Assembly (NCBI GenBank): GCA_013399875.1
Contig: VXAZ01002373.1
Location: 124,001 to 188,000 of the forward strand
Direction: 5' to 3'
Length of the DNA: 64,000 nt
Source of the DNA: Gymnorhina tibicen
Taxonomy: Eukaryota > Chordata > Aves > Passeriformes > Artamidae
A program made the position numbers and the translations under genes. Numbering within the stretch: the stretch's first letter is position 1; each line of letters starts with the position of its first letter. The notes below the pieces were generated by a model. That model saw only the letters and a list, made by a program, of their open reading frames with translations, did no database searches and was not told where the DNA came from. Shown piece by piece: positions 25,321 through 37,072 of this stretch.

Positions 25321-25660
25321 CCTCTGCACGGCGTCCAGTGGCCGGGTAAAGAGAATGAGATCTGTTATCTTGTTTTCAGTATACAAAATTATGTAATTAT
25401 GGAAATTGCATAACCAATTATGAATAATCTATAGAATGAAAGCTGTTCACCTAAAAGCCCTGTACAACATCCAGTGAATTCATTTAGGGCAATAAATTAT
25501 TCTAAGTCATTTGCCAGATAAATTATTCACTGTGAATTGTTCACCCCCTAGTAATCAAGGGCTAATCTGCTGTTCCTCCAAGGACCAAGTCAGCGGCAGA
25601 ATGCAGATTAATCTGGAAATTGTAATAACCATTGATCCATCTCTCTGGCATATATAACAA
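25321..25660. promoter_or_regulatory. Candidate conserved non-coding element (enhancer-like)
   Basis: This block stands out for motif density. It has retained CpGs at its left end (CACGGCGTCC, GGCCGGG). It also has TTATGTAAT (PAR-bZIP/C-EBP-like, about 25,388-25,396), ATTGCATAA (C-EBP/POU-like), CCAATTATGAATAATC, a triple inverted run TTCAC-T-GTGAA-TTG-TTCAC (25,526-25,544), GCTAATCTGC, and a perfect 12-bp palindrome CAGATTAATCTG (25,604-25,615) made of two facing TAATCT homeodomain cores. Dense TAAT and paired-type sites are common in vertebrate developmental enhancers. There is no gene here to link it to, and without alignment it remains a texture-based guess. Plus-strand frames at 24,914-25,413 run into its left end and look non-coding. 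Confidence 0.3.
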
Positions 25661-28600
25661 TGCAACTTGATACTTCCTATTTCTTTATAAAGGCTATATA
25701 TTCATTTGACGAAGATGAAATCTAGAAACTGGAAATACTCAAAAGAAAATAAAAAGCAGAAAGAGGAAAATGTTCTTCTCTTGCAACAAACAGTAATATT
25801 CTGCCCAAGCAGAAACCATTCTGAAGTGTTTACGCACTTACACTTACGTCGTGGTATTATAATCCTCTTTGCTCTCTCAGTTATTCACTTAGATCACTTA
25901 CACAGCTTAAATTCTCTAGGTACTATGTTGAACAATAATCTTTTTCTCAAGATTTTCAGTGAAGAAATTTGATATCTGTTTGATTTAATTTCATTTTCAC
26001 TTGGAGAGATAATTTGGGAGGCTGCTGCAAGACAAGCAAAAGCAGTGTCTGAAGGTAGTTATTCCATGCTTGTCCAAGGAGAAAGATCCCTGAGGCAATA
26101 GCATACTTGTTAAAATGATGCTGAATGATTCTCATGAAATCTTGCCAGAAATAAAGTAGCGTAAATGATTTAAGTATGCATGGTTAAGTAGTGACCTTGC
26201 ACTAGAGTTGGGGTTTGGATTAGCAGGCTTCTTTTGGTTCTTATTTTCCATTGTTCTATGTTTAAGTAAGTAGAGACTTCTACCCTAGCTGCAATACCTC
26301 TATTTCTCATTTCTCATCTCTCTTCATTGCTACACTGTTCTCACTCTCTTTACGTTCCTTGCTTCTGCATGCAATACATTTGTCTCCTGGCATATCCTCT
26401 AGCTTATGCTACTTGGTGGTTCCTAACTTTCGCACTTCTGTCCCTTCCTATCTCCCTAACTACATTTATTTATAATACATTTTTATTTTGTTTTCCTCTC
26501 TACTATCAGAGTACTTTTAGTTCCCTAGAAGGGCTAGCCTGTGGTCAAACCACTTCCCACGGCATGCCAGGACATCATCTGGCAAATCTTCTGAAGGCAG
26601 TGGGCACAGACATGTTATTTGTGAAACAGTTCATGGATTCCTGATTCACGTGCCTTCACTGGTGAAAGGAACACCTGTACCCCAAGAGCTCCAGATCACC
26701 ATTCCCTTTTCAGATCCTCCAGATTCTCTTGCTGACACTCTGGATGCATAGGTTTCCTCACCTCTTGCACTTATTTTCTCTCTGAGGCCCCACAATATCA
26801 TTGCACCACCTTGTCCTCCTGGCTCTGGCTTGCTGGGCGTCAACACCACCAGAAGGAAGAAAATAATGGCAAGGATCTTTCATCAGCTCATCTCTCTGAG
26901 CAAATCACAACCAGCTGTTTCTGAAAGCAATGGGCTCTCTCAGATATGCTCTGCTCCATGCCATTTTCCTGAGCTCATTCAATCCCTTTTTGAGCCCTTG
27001 ACCCTCTAAACCTCTCCTTTTCTTTCCCTTGGTTGTTACCCATCATCAGCTGACTATGCACTTTATGCTTGCCCAAGAGATACTTTAGGAACATAAACAA
27101 AGGAAGGTTCTAGCAGTGTGGGAAGGCCATCTCTCCTGACTGATATGCCTCAAGCTCCGCTCCTATGTCCTCAGTGGTTTCCTTAGGGTAGCTACATACT
27201 ATCCCTTTCCATGTACTGTAACAGATCTCAATGGGAAAGTAACTTCCTGGCACACAAAAGTATTCATGATTTCAACTGCTTTGCTTTCCCATTGAGAGGA
27301 AAACAAACACCAAATTCTCCTGTCTTTCGCAACTTGAAAATGTCTGCAGAAAATATTTAGCTTTTTAAATTCCAATTCCATTGCTGATATTGCTATAAAA
27401 CAAATACATGTTTCCAAACAATTGTTTCAATTAAGAAAAACTAAAATCTTCATTTGGAAAGTGGCAAAGTGGGTTGTTTCCACAATTTTAAAACTTTTTC
27501 AAAACTATTTTAAGCCAGGAAATTAAACAAAAAGGATCTCCCACAAGCAGTTTAAGTTCAGTTCTGTCAATGTTTTCCAACTAAAAATGGTTTAATCAAA
27601 AATTACTCTGATCTACTTGTACATTATTAATGCTGTATTGATAAGTAGTTTTTCTTAAGATTGTTTCAATTTGGTTGTTCTAAAAACTTTATATAAAAAC
27701 ATTATGTTAAAAATGTATTAGTACAAAATGTGGATCTTATCTTAGGTTTCTCATTACATAATTCCACCAAGAGCAGGTGATGTTCAAATAGTCCCAACAT
27801 TTTCATACTTTACCTCTTACACTAAAAACTGTGAGTTCTATACTTAAAAAAAAATCTGAAAATCAGTAAAAGATTCATTCTTTATTATAGTTCACATCCC
27901 AAGATGGTGAAAGCTTGACAAGTTAACACTGGTACTTTGGAGAACAGAAACACAAATTAAAACTTAGCTCTATAACCTCTGTTCTGAAAATAAAATCCTA
28001 CAAAGGGATCACCTGCAAATACACACAGTTCAGAAAGACAGGACCATCCAATATCGCATCTTCAGACTATAAAATCTTGCAAAGAGGGTCTGGACGGAAT
28101 ATATAAATTATGTGTGTGTGAACATGTGCCTACAAAAGCACAAAAAATAACAGTGAAAATCTTTATGACTAAGCAAGCAGCAGTTCTAACAAACACTTTC
28201 ACTTCTGAAATTTCATTTAATTAAAAATTGCATTTTTGCTGGGATAAGGGAATATTATTGTTGGTTTATGTAATGAATCCTATGTTTTCTCACATTAAAG
28301 GAACAGACTAATTTGTCTTTCATTGAAGGGAGAGATTAAAAATTCACCAACACAGATATCTACAAAATTATGCAACCTTTCACATAAATAAAATTTACTT
28401 AAATTCAATAAAAAATGGTAAGTATGTAGAGCCATTTGCACTTAACGTAATGTGTATTGACAAAACCTTTTTCAAATTAAGTTAATTTCAAACAGTATGA
28501 AAGCAATCTGAGGGAAAAACAGCTACAATGCATAGCTAGATATTGCTGGTTGTTTACGAGTTAATCTGGTCAACTGATCACTAAAAAATTGCATCAGTCT

Positions 28601-29850
28601 CTACACTAGGTTCAATGAACACTGAGATGTAAGCTTACGATTGCAACCGGTTTTCTCCTCTGCTCTGTATGTTGATTGTTAAAATTAGAGAATGCTATCT
28701 ACAGGCTAGACATCTGGAACATGAGCAAATAAACTCTGTATCCTCTAGTGCAAATCCATGTGATGGCATAACCTGTTTCCTAGGACTGTTGAAAAATGTT
28801 ACTAAATTAAAAACCCCCCAAATAAATTTAACCTATTACTTTGTTTTCTGAATCTCAGAACTGCAATCTACATGTGATGAACTCTTCTATTATTAAAACC
28901 AAAAGGCTCCTGAGCAGACAAATTCTATGTAATAAAAAATAAAGCCACCTCCTCTCCTAGCCTCTTGGTTTTTTATCCTGGCCTTTAGTGATAGCAGCTG
29001 AGGTTTCATAAGAATACAGGGGCCAAAGCCTTGTACTTACAGTTCCCTGCAGAAAGAGCTGCAGTTGTTCACGTAGTCCATAACACCTGTGACACAGCTG
29101 CAAGGATCTCTTCAAGTGCCCTACTGATTTCTTTAAGCAGCCAAAACCAGTGCCCACCGTGCTATATTGTTTTCCTTCTTTTATGACAGTGATAAGTGAG
29201 GCCTTGCAGCAGGAGGACCATTCATTCTGCACCATTAGATACAGCCCTTATTTGGTGCCTAATGTTCCATGACCCATAAGCATTAAAGGAACTGCTAAGA
29301 AGTATTTGATCAGGTAAAAGGAGGCATACAAAAGAACATATTGGAGAACAAAAATCTTTCTTTTTATGAATAAAATACAGCACAGTCAGGTATAAAATAA
29401 CAGAACAAAAACATAGTTTGAGGCAAATTCTTGCACAGAAAAACTACCACATTCTTTGGTGGTTTCAAAGCAACAGAGACTGTCAGTCCCAGGCATGAGA
29501 ACAACCAGCCTCCCCCAGACATGCTGTTTGACACAAGTGTTGCAACACTGATAAAGCATACAAGAAAAAAAAAGTCATGTCATGTTTTATATTAGTCCAT
29601 TAGTGCCTGGTTTCCTCTGGATTGTCAGTAATCCTCTGAGAAACAGACTTTCAGAAAAGCCACAGGGTTAATCCCTCAGGAATGCATTGGTCTGGCAGAC
29701 TAGCAGAACAGGACAAGCCAGAAGCAATAGCAATACTATGTCAAAGCCATACTTGGAGGTCTACACAAAAAAATGGGATACACAAGGACCATTTCACTCT
29801 TCATCTTCCTTTGTTCACTTCTTTTCCATCAGCAAAGGAAAGGTTATTTT
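25661..29850. other. Unique AT-rich non-coding stretch
   Basis: No gene or repeat family recognised. 26,280-26,480 is pyrimidine-rich and encodes a hydrophobic chance frame (26,327-26,644). 26,640-27,010 is more GC-balanced. A minus-strand frame at 28,957-29,235 (92 codons) has no familiar motif. The last 150 bases lead into a CR1 element. Confidence 0.6.
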
Positions 29851-30520
29851 AGTCAGGCAAGGCTGGAAGGGACATCAGGAGGCAGGAGGTCTCTAGTGCA
29901 GCCACCTGCTCAGGGGGTCACCTTTGAGCTCAGACCAGGTTGCTCAGGGCTTTATCCTACTGAGTCTTTTAAACCCCCAAGGACAGAAAGCACAACTGGA
30001 CAGTCTTATGGTGAAAAAAAAGGTTTTCCTTGTGTTCCGTCTGTACATCTCCTCTTTTAGCTTACACTCATTACTTCTCAGTCTCTGAAAGAGCCTGTCT
30101 CCATCTCCTCATTAACCACCACACAGGCATTAATAAGCTGCAGTTAGGACCCCAGTAGGCAGCGACTCCTTCAGACTCTCCTTGCAGGGCAAATGCTCAA
30201 ATCTTGAGCCCTTTGCTTCACACACTCCAGTTTGTGTCTTTCTTTTGAGGGACCAAAACCAAGCACAATGAGACAAGGTCTAATGAGTGCTGAGTAAGGG
30301 AGGATGATCCCTTCTTTCAATCTACCGCTTGTACCTCTATTTGTGCAGCCCAGAAGCCCACTGGTCATCCTTGGGGCCAGGGCACAGGGCTGCCCATGCT
30401 CAGCTGCCCACCAGAGTCCCAGAGAGCTGCTCCCCAGCCAGGAACCCCACAGCCTGGGCTGCTGCAGGGGGGCTTTCTTCCCAGGGCCAGTGATGGCATT
30501 TCTCCTCCTTGAATTAATAC
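29851..30520 (-). mobile_element. CR1 LINE, 0.67 kb fragment with end of ORF2
   Basis: The plus strand follows the reverse complement of a bird CR1 almost end to end: GGCTGGAAGGGACATCAGGA, AGACCAGGTTGCTCAGGGCT, GGTGAAAAA...TTTTCCTTGTG, CAGGGCAAATGCTC, TCTAATGAGTGCTGAGTA and CTGCTGCAGGGGGGCTTTCTTCCCAGGG. On the minus strand a relic of the ORF2 C-terminus is readable as EGIILPYSALIRP (30,314-30,276), close to the usual CR1 reading in this region. It is then broken by frameshifts and stops. The standard tail (ATTCTATGATT repeats) is missing at the 3' (left) edge. It is a 5'-truncated, inactive copy. The frames at 29,687-30,565 are shadows of it. Confidence 0.9.
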
Positions 30521-32612
30521 GAGTCCAAACACTTCACTAATATGGATAACCGGGACTACCGACAAGAGAAGGAACTGAAGCTCTTACAATAATTGTCTGC
30601 CCAACAAAACCACTCATTTTCAGCCTGAGCAGGGCCAGAGCAGCAGGAGCAGCCACCGTGCCTGTCGGAGTATCACTGGCTCCGCTGCAGTCATAGCAGC
30701 AGCAGCCACAGAATGAGGTCCATTTGCCATCCCTATGCCTGCTGGCCCAGGAAACCAAAGGTGAGCACAGACAGCAACTCAAAGGCTTGCTTAAGGATAT
30801 CAAATGAAGTGGCATTGGCAGTCTCAATGAGCAAAGTCCAATGAGCTGCTCATGGAAGACGCAATCATCTTGTTAGCCCTTAATCTGACAAAAGCAGCAC
30901 AGAGCCCATCCTGAGAGCTGAACATGATTAACAGTTATTCTAAGGTACCCCTGTGTAATCAGGAAATGCTCTGACAACAACTCCAGGAGGAGATTAAGGT
31001 CTTTTCTCTGCCTGAAAAATGGGTAAATCTGCCTTCAATAAGCTCAGTAAAGAAAACACCTGTTTTGCAAACAGGCAAGAGCTGGCCCGGCTCATGCTTT
31101 ACACTGGCTCTACAGTGGTTGGAGTTGTTCTAGTGATAAATCTCCTAACTTGCCCTATGAAGAAATGGAATTTGTTAGTTCAGACCTAGTATTACACCCT
31201 TCACATACACACACAGAACAGCTCACATCTGCTCAGCAAGCAGCAGAGAGGCAGTGGAACCGTCCTGCTTTTATTTAGTCACAGGTCATAGCCCTGACCC
31301 TCCCCTTACTCCACTGCTCCCTCCCAGCACATTCCAGGGCAGCCCAGACCTTGGGTGGCAGTAAAGACACAGCCCCATGAGGAAGCAACTGCACAAGGGT
31401 GGCAGCAGCACCGAGCCCAAGGAGTTGCCTCCCACCTCTGCAAACCAGGGCCCTGGGGAACTCACCCAGCCCAGCTGCCTCTGACACAATTTACAGCAGC
31501 TCCAGAGGCCTGGCCAAATTTATTTTGTTGCTGCAGTAACCATTATGTCTGGTCCCACTTGGCCTTGCCACCTCCTCAACAGCCTCTAAAAAGAGATTTC
31601 TTGGTGGGGGAGAATGGGAAGAGAAAAGCTCCTATAGAAAAGGAGATCTGGAGGAAAAATCCATTTAGATCTATACAAACTTTACAGTCAGAAAGACATT
31701 TTTCAATGAACAACCATTTGAGCATTCCACATTGAACCTGAAAGAAACCAGAAAGGAAAAGAAAACCAGAGGCAACACAAACAGCATCACATTTTCCTTT
31801 GAGCTTTTTTTCCTCCAGAAGATAATGCTGTGTACTTTATCACTGCACTACTCCAAAAGAATTAGTTTCTTTTCTTTCTATGTATTGCTGTGCCAGCTGA
31901 CAAAGCTAGTAACAGATTTCAGTAGAAAAATTTTGCATATGTGTAAGTTTTACTCACTAAAGGATGAAACTACACTGCATAACACCCTACAACTGCAGTA
32001 ATCATTTAATGTCTTTTATTTAATGATAGCAACAAACCAGACTATGCTAAAAGCTGGCTTTCATAAAAAATGAGGCAATTTGTTGACTTGGCAAATCAAA
32101 AAGATGAAAAAAAAATACACAAATGAGGTAATAAACAATTACTTTCAAAGAACCAATCATCAATTTACATAATAAAAAGAGATGGTGACACAAATATAGT
32201 GTAGCTACATCTAGAAGATGTGATTTAATTGGTAGAATGAAGCAACTAGAGAAATTACTGCAAAAAATCCATGATTTTGGAAGTTTAGGGAGAAGGTCTC
32301 CGTACTGGTTTAATGCAAAATATTGTTGCTCTTCTGCTTCCATTCTACTAACAAAATGTCACTGGTGTCTACTGAAAGTCTGCCAAGTCCCAAATATGTA
32401 ACCAATCCACCTTACAGAGTGTTAAGTTTTTTGACCCAGACATGTACTCAGTAAATGTTCAGTATTCTTCCTCATAGTGTAAGAATTCCTTTCCACATAC
32501 AACAGGATCATATAAAATTTCAAGTTAGACTTATCAAAACCCTGCATTTTCCAATCTTTTCCTCTATTTTGCCTTCTGACCTGACAAAATTGATGTGCTC
32601 TAAACTGAAATA
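30521..32612. other. Unique non-coding stretch, locally GC-richer
   Basis: Compared with the rest, 30,540-31,500 is richer in GC, with runs such as CAGCAGCAGCC (about 30,698-30,710) and a poly-pyrimidine patch near 31,300. There is no CpG island and no recognisable exon. Frames at 31,355-31,735 (plus, 126 codons) and 31,275-31,489 (minus) overlap on opposite strands and show no motif. From 31,740 on it returns to AT-rich unique sequence. Confidence 0.55.
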
Positions 32613-32660
32613 ATATATTGAAGATCCCTTCTAACACAAAACATTCTGTGATTCTGTAAA
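32613..32660 (+). mobile_element. CR1 LINE, minimal 3' tail
   Basis: ATTGAAGATCCCTTCTAACA followed by CAAAACATTCTGTGATTCTGT is the sense-orientation 3' terminus of CR1. Only about 45 bases are clear. The preceding bases may contain more, too decayed to see. Confidence 0.65.
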
Positions 32661-35600
32661 TTAAATCATCATTGTTTAAAATAAACCCATCTTCTTCTTC
32701 CATGGGGATCTCACACCGAGTCTCACTTATTTTCTACTAACAGTGAAGGGGACTGTGCAGTTACATGGCTGCAGGCTGGCATGTAATCTACCAGCAAGTA
32801 CTAAGGAAGGACTTGAATAGCCATTACCTTAAAAAAAAAAAAAAAATTAACCTTTAATTATCTAGAGTATTCTGGGTTTGTTAGATGATGTTTTAGGAAT
32901 CCAAAGTCAAGACATCTCTTCTCTGATTTAATGTATTTCAAAGGATCTTCCTGACTAATGTTTGTCTCTGGAAGATGTGTTAGTCATTCCTAAGGCCTCA
33001 GATACAAGATCTGAACTATGTTCTCCCATGGAGACATTCCCTTTTGGATATCCTCAAGCTGCACATCCTGGACATCCGGCTGCTTCCTACTCTTGTAGCA
33101 GCTGGGCTTTAAGGATCATGATCCTTTTGTTTGGGAACATCCTGGCATTTCAAACCACCCATTGCTCAGGTACCTGTTGCACTGTTTGACCATACTTCTG
33201 GGGGAAAAAATACAACACAATAAAATCTCCTATCAAACCTCAAATTTCTCCCCAATCTTGTTCATCTGCAGAAAATCCTGAATAAAGTTTTAATATTCCT
33301 TCCACTAAGTTATGAACTAGCTGCTTTAGGACTCACACACTTCTTCAGCAGGCAGGTACTACTCTTGTATTTAATATCATGCTTGGCCAGTTAGGAGCAG
33401 AACTTTTCCCATATTTCAGCATGAATTGCTTCTAGCCAGGCAACATTCTATTTTGCATCAGTCTGTAGCACAGCAGATATAAAAATAGAAATGTGATTCA
33501 TGCATGCAGCTTTTCACTGTTTCTTCACTGAAATCAGACACATGATAATCAACCATTTGAGATGACTGTGAGTTTGAGATTGCTAGACCCTAAGCCTTTG
33601 AGGAATAACAGTTTTCTAAACAGTAGATATTCTCATCCTGAACATTTTCTATGGCTTTTTAAAGTTAGTGTTGGGGTTTTTCTATTCTTGAAGGTGTTTT
33701 CATTACTGATTAAACAGGTGTTTGGCATGGTGACAGCAGCATCTGACTGTCAAGGATAACATGACAAAGTGCCCTAACAAAGATTACTCACCAGGGATAT
33801 GAGGGAAGTTTTAATGTCTACTTAATCCTTGACTCTTTATTGAAACTTGAAAGGCCGTAATTGGTCCAAAACAAGAGGGTAATTTTGTGATTTGAATCTG
33901 TACACTATGAATTTAAGCCTTTCATTTCACACAGGCCAAATGAAAGCTCTCAGGTGATAACTACATTCAGACAGTGCCAACATAGCCTGGGACATAAATC
34001 AATGTCCTAGAGGTGAAACACTTCAAATCCTGTTAGTGTGTTACTAAACAATCTATTCTCCCACCTTAAGGACCCTTGGGAGTTGTAAAAACCACGGCAG
34101 TAACACAACCTAGACTGAAGAACAGATTTTCACACATCCTTTAGTATCCTGTACTGGTCAGCTTATCAAGATCTTCTGCACATGTCAATACAGAAATAAA
34201 TATTTGGCCATCCAACTGCAAAAAGAGTTCACAAAAATTAATGGCAGCTATAAAAACCTCATCACTTTATTTAGACTGAGTCTATTCTTACCATGAGCTT
34301 TGGAATGTGACAGATCTATGTGCTGTACACGGGATAAAAAATGCCCTGTAGCAGAACTGCAGCTCCACAACAAACTTCACAGGAAGGTTGGTTGGGGTTT
34401 TTTTGCAGAGAACTCCATAAGCAAAAACCCAACCAATTCATGAATTCACCTTGAATAAATCAAAATATTTTCAACAAATATCTGCCTCAATTTGTAATTT
34501 TTTAAGACTATTTCAATTCAAAAACCTTCTTAAGTTTAAAACATTCAGAACCAGAGTATTTCCTTTTGATTCAAAACACAATAGTTTCTAATTTTTAGTT
34601 AAAACCCACATCTTCCAACACATTTCATATTTTCAGTAGCCCTGGACAATCAAGAACACACCTCATGCAAGCATTCCCCATTTTCTGCATAGTACAAATT
34701 ACGTACCACCTCTTTACTTATTTGTTAAAAACCTTCTGCTTTGATAAGCTCAAGGAACCACAGTCATCCAGTCAAAGGCAAGGAACATTGAATAATTTGT
34801 ATGCCTTGTAAAAAAAAAAATTAAAGTTACTCTTTCTCTTTATGTTCTGTGTATAATTGTTTAAAATATTATTACTAGGTAATTTTAAAAAAAGGAAATA
34901 TTAAAATATTGCAAAATAATTCCTGAACTGGAATGTCATATCGAATTGAATGCGTAACAGCTATATAGTAAGGCATTTTTGCTTACCAATATAAAAATAC
35001 TCACAGCTTGCACTTCAGATAATTTGCATTTTTGAACCTCAGCTGTGGCAATAGTCTCTTGTATGCTGCTGGCAGGGGTGGTCATGTTAGAGCTCAGAAT
35101 TAACTAACAGCCTTTCCAGCTTCCAGTTTGTTCCTCTCTGGTTCTTTAGGTCATGTCAAAAGCAAATTGCTCTGCAGGCTCACGGACACACCAGCCAGGG
35201 CACCTGGTGCCCCACCTTGCAGCAGGATAGCTTTTCTCCCTCTCACCCCAGGACGCCCACCCAGCAAGCTCAGCTGTTTTGCACATGCAATGGTGCGATT
35301 GTGCTTGCAGAAGCTGCACTTTTCAATTTTCCTCCACAACTTTTAATACTGCTTGGAGAGATATCAGCATTCCCAAGCCAGTTAATCAAAATTTACATAT
35401 AAATAAATGGCTTTTATATATAAATAACTTCCTTGAATATTTAAGAGATATTTATTAGGATAATGTCCTGGAAGATATTAAGATAAATAGGATAGGATAC
35501 ATATTAGCAGAAGTTGACACAATTTTGAAAGAGAGGATGAAGAAGCCCGAGAGAAAATAAATGAATTTCAGTAGTATCTACATGTGCTAGTGAATGTGAT

Positions 35601-36184
35601 ACTATTGTTATCACATTACCTTTATATTGTGAATACAGAAATACATTTTTAACAACAACTGGCTTTTCCTTGATCAATTTGAAGTGTGATATAAACATTT
35701 TTAAAGACAGAATGTAGACACAACAAAAGAAAACTACAAAATGCCCATTTTCAGATATGAAGCTCAGATCTGAAAATCTTACTTCACTAAGAATTTTATC
35801 ACAAATTCTAGGCAATTTCCACTTTTTTTTCCAGATTAATACCACCCAAATATTTTCAAACAACAGCCAGAAAAAAAAAAAGCTGTAGTACCCTGGATTT
35901 TTTTTTCCCAAGTACTTCATTTTGACAACCCCTTGTTTAAACCCCATCTTAAGAAGACATGGATTTGGGAAAATTACATGAAAATAATATTATTAGGTAA
36001 TTATGCTTCTGAAATAATCTCACCGCTGATGTTATCTTTTCTAAGTCATACATACTCATTTTACAAACTGTTTCCAACATAATGCTATTTCAAGTAATTT
36101 AACTAAGTATATTGGGAAAATTCTAATTATGTTTTTCACAGTCCTCATAATTTGTTACTATGGCTTTGTATATTGCTGTCAGTT
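32661..36184. other. Unique AT-rich non-coding stretch
   Basis: No gene or repeat family recognised. It includes an A16 run at 32,831-32,846, a weak motif cluster at 33,815-33,955, a GC-richer patch at 35,150-35,300 downstream of a splice-acceptor-like tract, and a chance 147-codon minus-strand frame at 35,504-35,947 that is hydrophobic and lysine-rich. Confidence 0.6.
32831..32846. repeat. Poly-A run (16 bases)
   Basis: A16 flanked by CCTT and TTAACC. It is a simple mononucleotide tract with no evidence of a retroposed transcript upstream. Confidence 0.8.
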
Positions 36185-36410
36185 GACTTGTCCCAGCTGG
36201 GGAGCCGACTTTTTGTTGTCATTGTTTTTGTCAAACAAAAATATTCGAGGACCGAAAGATCAGGAGACCTTTGGAGGGTATATTTTCAATACATCTGTGG
36301 CACTATGTTCGTCTTCATGAGAGCATTTGCATATTCCATTAGCGTGACAGTTCCAGAGACGGCTCAAGCAGCAATCTCCAGTGCATTCTTCTGCATGGCA
36401 CTATGAAACT
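36185..36410. promoter_or_regulatory. Candidate conserved non-coding element with octamer motif
   Basis: Six CpGs survive between 36,205 and 36,362 (GAGCCGAC, ATTCGAGG, ACCGAAAG, GTTCGTC, AGCGTGAC, AGACGGC) in a region where CpG is otherwise scarce. The block contains a perfect octamer, ATTTGCAT (36,325-36,332, POU-factor site), next to ATTCCATTAG (TEAD/homeodomain-like). Local CpG retention and balanced composition suggest constraint. An 84-codon plus-strand frame (36,152-36,406) and another in a second frame cross it, so an exon cannot be fully excluded. I see no protein family in either, and no good donor site after it. Confidence 0.3.
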
Positions 36411-36993
36411 GACTAAGAGAGGTTGTGTTTTATTTTTTAAGTGTGGAAATGCAAAATCAGCATTGTACATGGGAGAAAAGAGAAAAAGCAGCAAAAGGGC
36501 AACTAAAACTAGTCCTCATTATTTTAGGATCACATTTTGGGGCCAATCTCCTCTGGCACTGAGTAGCTGAACTCTGCTGAATGAATGAATATAAAAGTAC
36601 TTTTTGTTGGATATGTATGAAAAAATTTTATGCTGCAGCAAAATAGAATCATAGAAAAAGGTGTGGTTTATACACCTAAATAAGAACTGAGATGCTAACA
36701 TTAATCCATATTCACAGATTTTCAAACATCTTCTATATACACATACACTGTGTAGATGTGCCTATATATGTCTATACATACATATTCTCTCTATTTTATG
36801 TATTCAGGAACTTAAGAATCAGTTAAAATTAGGTCAGTTCATATGTTGTTTCCAGCTTACAGATACGGAAAAAAACCCTAAATATAAAGGAATATCCTTT
36901 AATTTATGCTTTACCCTTTAAACTACTTTCCTGTGTAGACCCATCAAGATGATTCATTTGGATAGCTCTCAAACCAGTGACTACAGCTTTCTC
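36411..36993. other. Unique AT-rich non-coding stretch
   Basis: No gene or repeat family recognised. A short AT/CA-rich patch lies at 36,733-36,785 (TATATACACATACACTGTGT, then ATATATGTCTATACATACAT). Confidence 0.6.
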
Positions 36994-37072
36994 TATACCA
37001 TATATAAAATATATGACATATATATATATGGTATATATATATATCTCATATAATGACATCTATATATATAAA
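36994..37072. repeat. AT-rich (TA)n microsatellite with inverted symmetry
   Basis: Runs of TATATATA interrupted by GACA and GG. CCATATAT (about 36,999) and ATATATGG (37,024-37,031) face each other, so the tract could extrude as a cruciform. TATATATATATA runs follow to 37,070. Such tracts are length-variable and prone to assembly error. Confidence 0.8.

Noticed and set aside
30171..30565. Overlapping minus- and plus-strand frames as separate genes
   Set aside because: They lie within a CR1 element. One minus frame even reads part of the CR1 ORF2 end, but it is broken.
31355..31735. 126-codon plus-strand frame in GC-richer DNA
   Set aside because: Overlaps other frames on the opposite strand and has no recognisable domain, start context or donor/acceptor pair.
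35504..35947. 147-codon minus-strand frame
   Set aside because: Hydrophobic, Lys/Phe-rich translation of A/T-rich DNA with poly-A and poly-T runs. No motif and no splice context.
36640..36665. AGAATCATAGAAAAAGG as a CR1 tail
   Set aside because: Only about 10 bases match the tail repeat and the adjoining sequence does not follow CR1.
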